Below, piece after piece: positions 8,666-16,041 of a stretch of DNA of 26,399 bases. The position numbers and the translations under genes are program-made. Source of the DNA: Chthonomonas sp. UBA2785 (GTDB lineage: Bacteria; Armatimonadota; Fimbriimonadia; Fimbriimonadales; Fimbriimonadaceae); assembly GCA_002352215.1 (NCBI GenBank), contig DEIB01000014.1, forward strand, positions 1 through 26,399, written 5' to 3'. Positions within the stretch are counted from its first letter, which is position 1; each line of letters starts with the position of its first letter. The notes under the pieces were generated by a model. The model saw only the letters and a list, made by a program, of their open reading frames with translations. It did no database searches and was not told the DNA's origin.

Positions 8666-10758
8666 TCCATGCCGTTGGGCATCCAGCGGGGCAGGTTGGC
8701 GACCTGCGCCTTGGCTTCGGGCGTGATGGGCATGTGCCACGCCTCGAAGAACGGCCCCAGGTTCCGCCCGACGGCGCGGCTCATGCGGATCATCCACTGA
8801 TCGCGGCGATCCTGCTGGCTGCGGGGGCGCTCATTCTGCGGCAGCGCATCGTACTCGCGGAATACTTTCTTGTAAGGCTCCCACCCGAAGGCGTTCTGCA
8901 TCTGCGCGTACATCACCAGCGCCAAAAAGGCGTCGCCCTTCCACTTGTCGTGGCTCGGGTTGTTGGCTTTGAACTCCTTCCACCGCTTGAGGTTGCTGGC
9001 GTCATCAAAGGCGCGGTCGGCCGGGCGGGCCTTGTTCAACTTATCGTAGACGTAGAGGGTGAACAGGTTCACGGTGACCTCGCCAGTGCCCTCAAACGTC
9101 CACATGTCGTCCTGGTGGTTGTGGCCGATCTCGTGATAGTGGCCCCAACTGCCATCCTTCATCAGGGCGGCCACGTTCACCACCATGTCGGCCACGTCCA
9201 GGTGGGTCATGATCGGGTAGCCAGCGTGCATATAGCCCGCGCTGATCTGAGTGTCGGCAACGAACCGTTCCTTGCGGGCGCGGGGGTGCGCCCAGCCGAC
9301 CAGGTCGGCGCAGTGGTCGGCCACTTCGTCCCACAGCTTGGCCACGGCCTCGGGGTTTTCCAGGTTCCGCACCGATGAACTCGGCACAGTAACGATCACG
9401 CGGTCCCCTTCAATCTCGGCCCAAGGGCCGGGGGCGGCGCGATTCTGCTTCCACTCGTTGGCGGTGGTCACGCCGCGCTTGAAGTGCGGGGCTTCGTGCG
9501 CGCCCCGGATGGTGACCCGCACGGCACTGGTGGGGGCTTGGTCGCGCACCAAGTAAATCAGGCCGCCAAAGGCGCTGGCCACGGTGGTGCGCTCGCCGGT
9601 CACCCGCCACTCGGCGTCAATCTGGGGGAATCGGCTCCACGGGTTGTGGTGCCACACCTGGTCGGAGTGGCTGCCGATGCGGATGCGCCAGCCCTGCGCG
9701 GCGGCGGCACTGGCAAACTGCACCGTGATGGGCACGCCCGCATTGGCGTAGAGCCCGGTGCTATTCCAACCCGCCTGGCCTTGCAACGTGCGGGTCGCCG
9801 AAGCGGGAGCCGCACCGGTGGCTTGGCCCGGGTACAGGCTCGCGCTGGGGTGGGCCTGCACCTGGTCGGCAGGGAGGCCGCGCCAGCTCTCGTTGTGCAG
9901 GTGCGCGCGCACCCGGTCGAGGCCCTGGCGGGCGGGGAGTTTGGCGTCCGGGCCGATGCGGAGGGCAGGAGCAGTTTGGTCCCGGCGGCGGAGTTCTTTG
10001 ACCAGCGGGTGGTCCGGGCGCACACTTCGCAGACCGTCTAGCAGCACCACACTCGCGGGGCCGGCTTGTTCACCGTTCAGTTCGTCCCAGGCCTGGTAAG
10101 CGGCGTGCAAGGGGAGTGAAGGCTGCACGACCACCATGCCGTTCTGGTCGGCGTCGATGGTGCTCGGCCCGATGGCGAGGCCGACTTCAGCCAGCGCGGC
10201 CTGGGCGGGCATGTGGATGACCGTCTTGCGGTTGATTTGCTCCCAACCCCAGCCGGTGCTTGCAGTGAGCCAGGCTCCGCCGGCTTTGAGGAAGGCCTTG
10301 AGGGCGGGGACATCCGCTTCGCTGACCGCGTGGGCATCCAGCACCAAGATGTCGCGGCGAGGGTCGAGGGTGCCGAGTTGGTTACGCTTTTCCACCGGCA
10401 AAGCGAGGGACTGGGCGAGACCCGCCACCGCATCCTGGCGGATGCACACCAGCCGCGCCTGCGGGCGGCCGCTGGCCATCCACTGCACGAGGTTGCGGAC
10501 GAGCCGCCGGGTGTCCCCGTTGTCGGGCAATCCCAAGTAGCCGCCGTGGGCAAAGATCGCCACCTTCGCGCCGCCCGCGTTGCTGGCCGCCAGGAGGGGC
10601 AGGCGTCCACCGTCCACCCGGGCCGTCACCACCGGGAATGAACCCGGACCCACGCACGCCACCGTGCCCGGGGTGCCCGTGAGCGGGAGCCGCTGCACGC
10701 CTTCGGTGAGGTTGGGGGTTGCGGTCTGGGTGAGAAGGACCAGGGCCAACGAAAGCAT
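8662..10758 (-). CDS. Secreted M60-family (enhancin-like) metallopeptidase
   Basis: 698-residue exported zinc peptidase. A short signal peptide (MLSLALVLLTQTATPN) is followed by a Rossmann-like N-terminal part (about 40-280; KVAIFAHGGYLGLPDNGDT) that may be ThuA/amidotransferase-like. A beta-rich segment around 330-440 (VPITVQFASAAAAQGWRIRI) resembles the M60 N-terminal domain. The catalytic motif is HEIGH (H542, E543, H546), with a glutamate at 556 or 560 (TFEGTGE) fitting the HEXXH-X(8-28)-E rule of M60. Known M60 enzymes cleave mucin-type glycoproteins. Here the substrate is unknown and could be an environmental glycoprotein. I rejected a longer frame to 11097 because it enters ribBA antisense and hides the signal peptide. 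Confidence 0.83.
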   Translation of the reverse strand: MLSLALVLLTQTATPNLTEGVQRLPLTGTPGTVACVGPGSFPVVTARVDGGRLPLLAASNAGGAKVAIFAHGGYLGLPDNGDTRRLVRNLVQWMASGRPQARLVCIRQDAVAGLAQSLALPVEKRNQLGTLDPRRDILVLDAHAVSEADVPALKAFLKAGGAWLTASTGWGWEQINRKTVIHMPAQAALAEVGLAIGPSTIDADQNGMVVVQPSLPLHAAYQAWDELNGEQAGPASVVLLDGLRSVRPDHPLVKELRRRDQTAPALRIGPDAKLPARQGLDRVRAHLHNESWRGLPADQVQAHPSASLYPGQATGAAPASATRTLQGQAGWNSTGLYANAGVPITVQFASAAAAQGWRIRIGSHSDQVWHHNPWSRFPQIDAEWRVTGERTTVASAFGGLIYLVRDQAPTSAVRVTIRGAHEAPHFKRGVTTANEWKQNRAAPGPWAEIEGDRVIVTVPSSSVRNLENPEAVAKLWDEVADHCADLVGWAHPRARKERFVADTQISAGYMHAGYPIMTHLDVADMVVNVAALMKDGSWGHYHEIGHNHQDDMWTFEGTGEVTVNLFTLYVYDKLNKARPADRAFDDASNLKRWKEFKANNPSHDKWKGDAFLALVMYAQMQNAFGWEPYKKVFREYDALPQNERPRSQQDRRDQWMIRMSRAVGRNLGPFFEAWHMPITPEAKAQVANLPRWMPNGMD

Positions 10759-10811
10759 GGTTCTATTGAACCCGAACGAACCGGCGTTGCTCTTTGTTTC
10801 ATTTCGCGCCA

Positions 10812-10877
10812 CCGACAAACCACGAGCGGCAAAAGTCGGGGGAGGACCGACGTGGCCCCGGCTCGCCACCGTAGAAT
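10812..10877 (+). promoter_or_regulatory. ribBA promoter region with alternative hairpin segments
   Basis: TAGAAT (10872-10877) lies 7 nt before the ribBA ATG, matching the TANNNT box seen before leaderless genes. Further up, CCGAC (10812-10816), GTCGG (10835-10839) and CCGAC (10847-10851) allow two exclusive pairings; the second encloses a GGGAGGA loop. If transcription starts at the TAGAAT box these segments are DNA sites only. If it starts earlier they could form an RNA switch. No FMN (RFN) riboswitch consensus is present. Confidence 0.4.
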
Positions 10878-10884
10878 CGAATAT

Positions 10885-12102
10885 ATGAGTACCACTGCCG
10901 TCTTCGCGACCGTGGAAGAAGCCTTGGCCGAGATCCGGGCGGGACGGATGATCATCGTGGTGGACGACCCCGACCGCGAAAACGAAGGGGACCTGATCAT
11001 GGCCGGGGAGCACTGCACGCCCGAAGCCATGAACTTCATGATCACCCACGGGCGTGGGGTGCCTTTCATCAGCACCACGCCGGAGCGCCTGCAGCAACTA
11101 GGCATCCCGATGATGACCAAGCAGAACACGGCCCGACTCGGCACCGCCATGGCCGAGACGGTGGACGCCCGCTTTGGCACCACGACGGGCGTGAGCGCCG
11201 GTGACCGCGCCAAGACGGTCAACGTCTTCTGCGACCCGCAGGCCACTTCCGAACATCTGATGCGCCCGGGGCACGTGATTCCGCTCCGTGCCGAAGAGGG
11301 TGGCGTGCTACGCCGCAGTGGCCACACCGAAGCCAGCGTGGACCTGTGCGTGCTGGCGGGCTACGCGCCGGTGGCGGTGGGCGTGGAGATCATTGGCGAC
11401 GATGGCGAAATGCTCCGCATGGACGGGCTGATCCCGTACGCCGAGCATCACGGCCTCAAGATTCTCACCATCAGCGACCTCATCGCGTATCGCCGCAAGA
11501 CGGAGCGGCTGGTGGAGCGCGTGGCCGGTCCGATTGACTTCCCGACCCGCTACGGCCACTTCACGCTCTACGCTTACGAAGCCAAGGTGGACCACGAGCC
11601 GTACCTGGCCATCACCAAAGGCGACCTAACCAACGGCGAGCCGACGCTGGTGCGCGTGCACAGCAGTTGCCTGACCGGGGACATCATGGGCAGCCTGCGC
11701 TGCGACTGCGGCGACCAACTGGCGCTGGCGCTGGAGACGATTGAGGAAGCTGGGCATGGATGCGTGCTGTACGTGGCGCAAGAAGGGCGCGGCATCGGCA
11801 TCCTGAATAAGCTGCGCGCCTACGAACTGCAAGATAAGGGCCTGGACACCGTGCAGGCCAACGAGGCGCTGGGATTCAAGGCGGACTTGCGGGATTACGG
11901 GCTGGGAGCCCAAGTACTGCACGAGCTGGGCATCCGCAAGATGCGCCTGATGACGAACAACCCCTCGAAGCGCATTGGCCTCGAAGGTTTCGGACTGGAA
12001 ATCACCGAAACCGTGCCGATGGTGGCCGGGCACCGCGACGAGAATCGCAAGTATCTGGACACCAAGCGCGACAAGATGGGCCACACGTTGCCGGTGGAAT
12101 AA
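10885..12102 (+). CDS. ribBA: Bifunctional DHBP synthase / GTP cyclohydrolase II
   Basis: 405-residue enzyme catalysing both entry steps of riboflavin synthesis. The RibB domain (about 1-205) makes 3,4-dihydroxy-2-butanone 4-phosphate: DDPDRENEGDLIMAGE, STTPERLQQLGIPMM, and GVLRRSGHTEASVDLC. The RibA domain (about 206-405) opens GTP: zinc cysteines C262, C273 and C275 in SSCLTGD and RCDCGDQ, then QEGRGIGILNKLRAYELQ and NNPSKRIGLEGFG. Both active sites look intact. The start ATG 10885 gives the standard N-terminus (STTAVFATVEEAL); 11 extra upstream residues in frame are not conserved-looking. No other rib genes are nearby. An NYN-domain gene follows after 19 nt. Confidence 0.96.
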   Translation: MSTTAVFATVEEALAEIRAGRMIIVVDDPDRENEGDLIMAGEHCTPEAMNFMITHGRGVPFISTTPERLQQLGIPMMTKQNTARLGTAMAETVDARFGTTTGVSAGDRAKTVNVFCDPQATSEHLMRPGHVIPLRAEEGGVLRRSGHTEASVDLCVLAGYAPVAVGVEIIGDDGEMLRMDGLIPYAEHHGLKILTISDLIAYRRKTERLVERVAGPIDFPTRYGHFTLYAYEAKVDHEPYLAITKGDLTNGEPTLVRVHSSCLTGDIMGSLRCDCGDQLALALETIEEAGHGCVLYVAQEGRGIGILNKLRAYELQDKGLDTVQANEALGFKADLRDYGLGAQVLHELGIRKMRLMTNNPSKRIGLEGFGLEITETVPMVAGHRDENRKYLDTKRDKMGHTLPVE

Positions 12103-12117
12103 GGGCCGGTGGAATAA
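12090..12117 (+). repeat. 15-bp tandem duplication of the ribBA stop region
   Basis: GCCGGTGGAATAA occurs at 12090-12102 and again at 12105-12117. The period is 15 bp, so the second TAA is in frame with the first and acts as a back-up stop. The second copy also places GGTGGA eight bases before the next gene's ATG, so it appears to supply that gene's ribosome site. Confidence 0.85.
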
Positions 12118-12121
12118 CGAA

Positions 12122-13078
12122 ATGCACCTTACTTCGCCGAACTACGCCGCGCCCGCCAGGACGGCGATTTTTGTGGACTTGGAGAACGTTTACTACTTCC
12201 TCAAGCGGCGGCTGAAGGCAGGGGAAGATGCGGTCTCCGCGATGTTCGAGACCTTACGGGAACTCAAAGGGGCGGTGAAGGAGAAGTACGGCCACGACGC
12301 CATCATTCTCTTTGCCTACGGCGATTTTGAGCGGTTGCCGGACACCGTGCAAAACCAGCTCTACCTCCTGGGATTCGACACCCGCAACGTACTTGGCACC
12401 GAGCACAAGAATGCGGCGGACATGCAGCTCTGCATTGACGCGATGCATACGCTTTATGTGCGGGCCGACATCGCTCATTTCGTGATTGTTGCGGGCGATC
12501 GGGATTACATTCCGGTCATCAAGCACGTGGTGTCGCAAGGGCGTGAAGTGCTAGTGAGTGCCTTCAAGGACGCCACCAGCGGCGACCTTTTAGAAATCCT
12601 CGGCGCAGATCGGTTCTTCGATCTGACTGAGCTGGTGACCCAAAGGTTCAAGCTCATGAGCCGCGAGGAGATTGCTGCCCAAGAAGCAAAGGAGACTCGG
12701 GTGAACCCGGCACGACCCCAAACTCCGGGTCACGGAAAGGACAAATTAGCGGCAGCCGCGCCGGCGACCAAATTCCCGGATGCGCGCCCGGTGCACGATG
12801 CCGACGCGAAGATTGCGCTCAGCACCATGATGCGTTACTTTGGCGACAAGCCCGAAGTCTGGATGTCGCCGTTCTTGCATAAGTTGCGGGAAGAATTGCC
12901 AGAACTGGCGGAGTACGAGCGCAAGAGTCTGATTTCGACGCTGAAGGCTAGTGGCGCCATTGTGGTGGAGTCTCGTCCGGGCTGGAAGGATGGGGAAGCG
13001 GTGGACTATTCGGTCGCCATTATCAATTGGGATCACCCGCAAGTGCGAGAGCTAAACCAGTGGGACGGCCAGTTCTAA
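12122..13078 (+). CDS. NYN-domain (LabA/PIN-like) protein, putative RNase
   Basis: 318-residue protein. Residues about 12-170 are an NYN domain, a PIN-like nuclease fold. Acidic/metal positions are visible: D19 and N22 (AIFVDLENVYYF), K96 and D100 (HKNAADMQLCIDAM), D126 and D128 (VAGDRDYIP). A polar linker (about 195-225) leads to a C-terminal domain of about 85 residues (STMMRYFGDKPEVWMSPFLH). That domain looks winged-helix-like, as the OST-HTH domains often paired with NYN do, but I cannot confirm the family. The ATG at 12122 is 19 nt after the ribBA stop with GGTGGA 8 nt upstream. A longer in-frame start lies inside ribBA and is unlikely. An RNA-cleaving role is inferred from the fold. Confidence 0.82.
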   Translation: MHLTSPNYAAPARTAIFVDLENVYYFLKRRLKAGEDAVSAMFETLRELKGAVKEKYGHDAIILFAYGDFERLPDTVQNQLYLLGFDTRNVLGTEHKNAADMQLCIDAMHTLYVRADIAHFVIVAGDRDYIPVIKHVVSQGREVLVSAFKDATSGDLLEILGADRFFDLTELVTQRFKLMSREEIAAQEAKETRVNPARPQTPGHGKDKLAAAAPATKFPDARPVHDADAKIALSTMMRYFGDKPEVWMSPFLHKLREELPELAEYERKSLISTLKASGAIVVESRPGWKDGEAVDYSVAIINWDHPQVRELNQWDGQF

Positions 13079-13217
13079 CTTGGCAGGTCCCTGAAGGGCA
13101 AAATTCTTCCGTTACAATAGGGGAGTTCTGAGAGAAGGCTCAACGGCGTGCTCACCTCTTGATCGCCTATCCTGGCGGCGGTGAGTTCCTGCGGATCCTC
13201 AGGCAGGTGAAACACAA
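13079..13217 (+). promoter_or_regulatory. purA promoter and structured 5' leader
   Basis: TACAAT (13113-13118) is a probable -10 box with only a weak -35. The leader of about 90 nt can fold: CTCACC (13151-13156) pairs with GGTGAG (13180-13185), and inside it CGCC (13164-13167) pairs with GGCG (13174-13177). An AGGTGA ribosome site (13205-13210) is 7 nt before the ATG. I could not match a purine, PRPP or ZTP riboswitch consensus. Confidence 0.45.
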
Positions 13218-14507
13218 ATGCCGAGCCTTGTCATTGTCGGCGCCCAGTGGGGCGACGAAGCCAAAGGGAAGATGATCGACGTCTTGGGGGGCGATGCCTC
13301 CTACGTGGTGCGCTGGAGCGGAGGCAACAATGCCGGCCACACCGTCATCATTGGCGACCAGACCTTTAAGTTCCAACTCATCCCGGCGGGCATTCTGCAC
13401 CCGGGCACCGTCTCCATCATCGGGGGCGGCATGGTGGTGTGCCCCAAGCACCTCATCGAGGAGATTGACCGCACCCGCGAGCAACGCGCCGAACTGGGTG
13501 AGCTGATTGTCTCCCCCGCCGCGCACGTGGTGTTCCCCTACCACCGGTTGCTGGACGCGCTGGAAGAGGAGGCCCGGGGCGAGAACAAGATTGGCACCAC
13601 AAGCCGCGGGATTGGCCCGGCCTACACCGACAAGGTGAGCCGCATTGGCATCCGCATGGGCGAGTTTGTGGACCCGGACATTTTTGCCAAGCGCCTGCGC
13701 GATGTGCTGGCGGTGAAGAATCGGCTGCTGCGCATGTTCGACCACGCGGAGATCGAGTTCGACGCGTTGCACGCCGAATATGCGGCCTACGCCGAGAAGA
13801 TTCGCCCGTACGTGAAGGATGCCGAGTCGCGCTTGTTCTCGGCGTACCAGGCGGGCGAGCGAATTCTGTTTGAGGGGGCGCAGGGCACGTTCCTCGACCT
13901 CGACCACGGCACCTACCCGTATGTGACCAGCAGCCACCCCATTGCGGGGGGCGCGTGCCTTGGCACCGGGCTGGGGCCGCGCCACATCGACCGCGTGTTG
14001 GGGGTGGCGAAGGCCTACACCACGCGCGTGGGCGAGGGGCCGTTCCCGACCGAACTCAACGACAGCATTGGCCAGGCGATTCGCGATGCGGGCCATGAAT
14101 ACGGCACCGTCACGGGCCGCCCCCGCCGGTGCGGGTGGCTGGACTTGGTGGCCCTGCGGCACAGCGCCGCGATCAACTCGCTGAGCGGCTGGGTGATGAC
14201 CCGGCTGGACGTGCTGAGCGGGCTGGAAGAGATCCGCGTGGCCACGGCCTACAAGCTGCCGAGCGGCGAAACGAAGTCGCTGCCGGGCTCGATGGCCGAA
14301 TGGGCGCAAGCGGAGCCGGTCTACCAAACGTTTAAGGGCTGGTCGGGCAATCTACGGCCTTGCCGCCAGTGGGATGAGCTCCCGGCGGAGGCGCGAACTT
14401 TCTTGGAGTTCGTGGCCGAGGAAACGGGCGTGCCGATTGCGGTGGTGAGCGTCGGGCCGGACCGCGCCGAGACGATCATCGTTCGTCCCGACGCGCTGTG
14501 GGGCTAG
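13218..14507 (+). CDS. purA: Adenylosuccinate synthetase
   Basis: 429-residue enzyme joining IMP and aspartate with GTP, the committed step to AMP. Landmarks align with E. coli numbering: D13 and H41 (GGNNAGHTV), then GTTSRGIGPAY, LGTGLGPRHIDRVLG and the IMP-site TGRPRRCGWLD. One odd point is that the almost invariant GDEGKGK loop reads GDEAKGK, so Gly15 is Ala. Everything else is full length and intact, so the gene is probably functional. The ATG at 13218 has AGGTGA 7 nt upstream. Its TAG shares the tetranucleotide CTAG (14504-14507) with the stop of the convergent zinc-ribbon gene. Confidence 0.96.
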   Translation: MPSLVIVGAQWGDEAKGKMIDVLGGDASYVVRWSGGNNAGHTVIIGDQTFKFQLIPAGILHPGTVSIIGGGMVVCPKHLIEEIDRTREQRAELGELIVSPAAHVVFPYHRLLDALEEEARGENKIGTTSRGIGPAYTDKVSRIGIRMGEFVDPDIFAKRLRDVLAVKNRLLRMFDHAEIEFDALHAEYAAYAEKIRPYVKDAESRLFSAYQAGERILFEGAQGTFLDLDHGTYPYVTSSHPIAGGACLGTGLGPRHIDRVLGVAKAYTTRVGEGPFPTELNDSIGQAIRDAGHEYGTVTGRPRRCGWLDLVALRHSAAINSLSGWVMTRLDVLSGLEEIRVATAYKLPSGETKSLPGSMAEWAQAEPVYQTFKGWSGNLRPCRQWDELPAEARTFLEFVAEETGVPIAVVSVGPDRAETIIVRPDALWG

Positions 14508-15589
14508 TTCCCGGCCGTATCTGATCCCGGTTCCGAGGGATTCGGGGCCGGGGTGGCCGGGTCTGTGGGCTCCGTGGGAGCAGGCTCGACTGGGTTCGAG
14601 GGCGGCGGTTGGTTCGGCGAAGCCCCCGTGCCGCTGGGCCACACGTTTTGCAGATCGGCAGCGGCCATCAGGCTCGTTCCGCGGGCCGCGCGCACTTGGC
14701 GGGTGCCATCGGCGGCGTAGAGTAACCGGCCATCACGCACGAGGCGCACACTCATAGTGCTGGGGGCGTCGTCACCGTCCAGGCCGGGGTTGAGCACCTG
14801 AAGAACCAGGGTGGTCGGGTCATCCGTGGGGAGGGCCGAGAGCGTAACCCGCCACACGTTGCCACGCGGGTCCAGTTCGACATCCAGGAATCGAGACTCC
14901 GAAAGCTGGCAGGCGCCCGCCAGGAACGTCCGGGCTTGGCGTTCGGCTTCGAGTTCCGGGCTGGCGGTGAGGGCGGGCTCGGGGTTCGTGTCTGGCCCTT
15001 CGGTGGCCGTGGCCGTGCTGGTTTGCGCCTGGCCGAGCGGAATGGGGGCCGGGCGTTGCGCGGTGGGGTTGGGCTTGGCGTTCTTGCCCATCCAATAGGC
15101 GCCGACGGCCATGCCGACTGCGATGACGGCCAGCCCGGCGACGAACCACCGACCCCCGGTGCGGGGCACTTCGGCCACCTTGACGCGCAAGGCTTCTTCT
15201 TGGGACGCCATCGCCGTCTCGGTCTCGCGCAGGCGGGTGCGGACATTGTCATCGTCCGGGCGCACGTCTAGGGCCATGGCGTACCACTCCTTCGCCTGGC
15301 CGAGTTCGCCTTGTTCGCGGCAGATATCGCCGAGCAGCCCTTGGGTGGTGGCGTTATTGGGGTAGCGCCGGAGGATGCTGAGGCACGTCTCGCGGGCGGC
15401 AGCAAAGTCGCCGCGCATGCGCTGCAAGTTGGCCCGGGCAAGATCTCGATAGACCAGTTGGTCGCTTTCGTCCCCCGCTTCTTTTCCTTCCACCAGCGGC
15501 GCGCCGCATTCCTCGCAAATGTGTGCCCCTTGGGGGTTCATTGCGAAGCAAAAATCGCAAATGATGTCGTTACTGCCCGGTACTTCCAA
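14504..15589 (-). CDS. Zinc-ribbon, TPR and transmembrane protein, unknown function
   Basis: About 361 residues. The N-terminus is a zinc ribbon (CDFC at 11-14, CEEC at 25-28). TPR-like helices follow to about residue 125 (QRMRGDFAAARETCLSILRR, GELGQAKEWYAMALDVRPDD), then a short coiled segment and one membrane helix (WFVAGLAVIAVGMAVGAYW). The extracytoplasmic part is a Thr/Pro linker, a compact domain of about 110 residues and a Pro-rich tail. The start is uncertain: TTG 15589 has GAGAGGAA upstream and overlaps dut by 20 nt, while TTG 15631 would add 14 residues with a 62-nt overlap. Either way it is likely translated together with dut. I recognise no named family. The layout suggests a membrane-anchored sensor or scaffold. 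Confidence 0.75.
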   Translation of the reverse strand: MEVPGSNDIICDFCFAMNPQGAHICEECGAPLVEGKEAGDESDQLVYRDLARANLQRMRGDFAAARETCLSILRRYPNNATTQGLLGDICREQGELGQAKEWYAMALDVRPDDDNVRTRLRETETAMASQEEALRVKVAEVPRTGGRWFVAGLAVIAVGMAVGAYWMGKNAKPNPTAQRPAPIPLGQAQTSTATATEGPDTNPEPALTASPELEAERQARTFLAGACQLSESRFLDVELDPRGNVWRVTLSALPTDDPTTLVLQVLNPGLDGDDAPSTMSVRLVRDGRLLYAADGTRQVRAARGTSLMAAADLQNVWPSGTGASPNQPPPSNPVEPAPTEPTDPATPAPNPSEPGSDTAGN

Positions 15590-16013
15590 AACCGCCTGTT
15601 CCTCTCTCCGTTTCGTCCAAGGTGTCGGCAATCATGAACTCGGCCCGCACCACGGGAGCCAAGACCAATTGGGCGACGCGTTCACCTTTGGAGAGTGTGA
15701 CGACGTCCGACCCCAAATTGATCATCAAAATTTTGATTTCGCCTCGAAAATCGCTATCAATGGTGCCCGGCGAGTTCACCATCGTGATGCCGTGACGGAT
15801 GGCGAGACCGCTGCGGGGGCGCACTTGGATCTCGTAGCCCTCCGGAATCATGACCCGCAGGCCCGTGCCCACGCTGGCGCGTTCCCCCGGTTGCAGCACC
15901 ACGTCATGGGTGCACGTCACGTCCATCCCCGCCGCCCCCGCGGTTTGGTATTGGGGCAGGGTCGCGCCTTCTTCCAGTTGCACCGGCACTTTGACGTGAG
16001 GGACATCGCTCAT
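15570..16013 (-). CDS. dut: dUTP diphosphatase
   Basis: 147-residue trimeric dUTPase that hydrolyses dUTP to dUMP, keeping uracil out of DNA and feeding dTMP synthesis. All five family motifs are in order: AAGMDVTCT, RPRSGLAIRHGI, GTIDSDFRGEIK, KGERVAQLVL and the P-loop-like RGTGGFGSTGQ at the C-terminus. The length is normal. The ATG at 16013 is preceded by TATGGT 8 nt upstream and no ribosome site, suggesting a leaderless message. Its 3' end overlaps the downstream zinc-ribbon gene. Confidence 0.96.
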   Translation of the reverse strand: MSDVPHVKVPVQLEEGATLPQYQTAGAAGMDVTCTHDVVLQPGERASVGTGLRVMIPEGYEIQVRPRSGLAIRHGITMVNSPGTIDSDFRGEIKILMINLGSDVVTLSKGERVAQLVLAPVVRAEFMIADTLDETERGTGGFGSTGQ

Positions 16014-16041
16014 GGACTTGCACCATACTCAAGGCGAGGCG
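16014..16041. promoter_or_regulatory. Very short divergent dut/pxpB intergenic region
   Basis: Only 28 bp separate the two ATG codons. On the - strand TATGGT (16027-16022) is a TANNNT box 8 nt before dut. On the + strand AAGGCGAGG (16031-16039) gives pxpB its ribosome site. The pxpB promoter must therefore lie inside dut. Confidence 0.4.

Noticed and set aside
10759..10884. FMN riboswitch before ribBA
   Set aside because: The conserved RFN segments (such as the AGGGGCxxGGTG start) are absent and only about 126 bp are available.
10759..11097. 113-codon upstream extension of the M60 peptidase
   Set aside because: It enters ribBA antisense and would bury the signal peptide; ATG 10758 gives a proper exported start.
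13119..13217. Purine, PRPP or ZTP riboswitch before purA
   Set aside because: The leader is structured, but I could not match the conserved cores of these classes by eye; a covariance-model search would be decisive.
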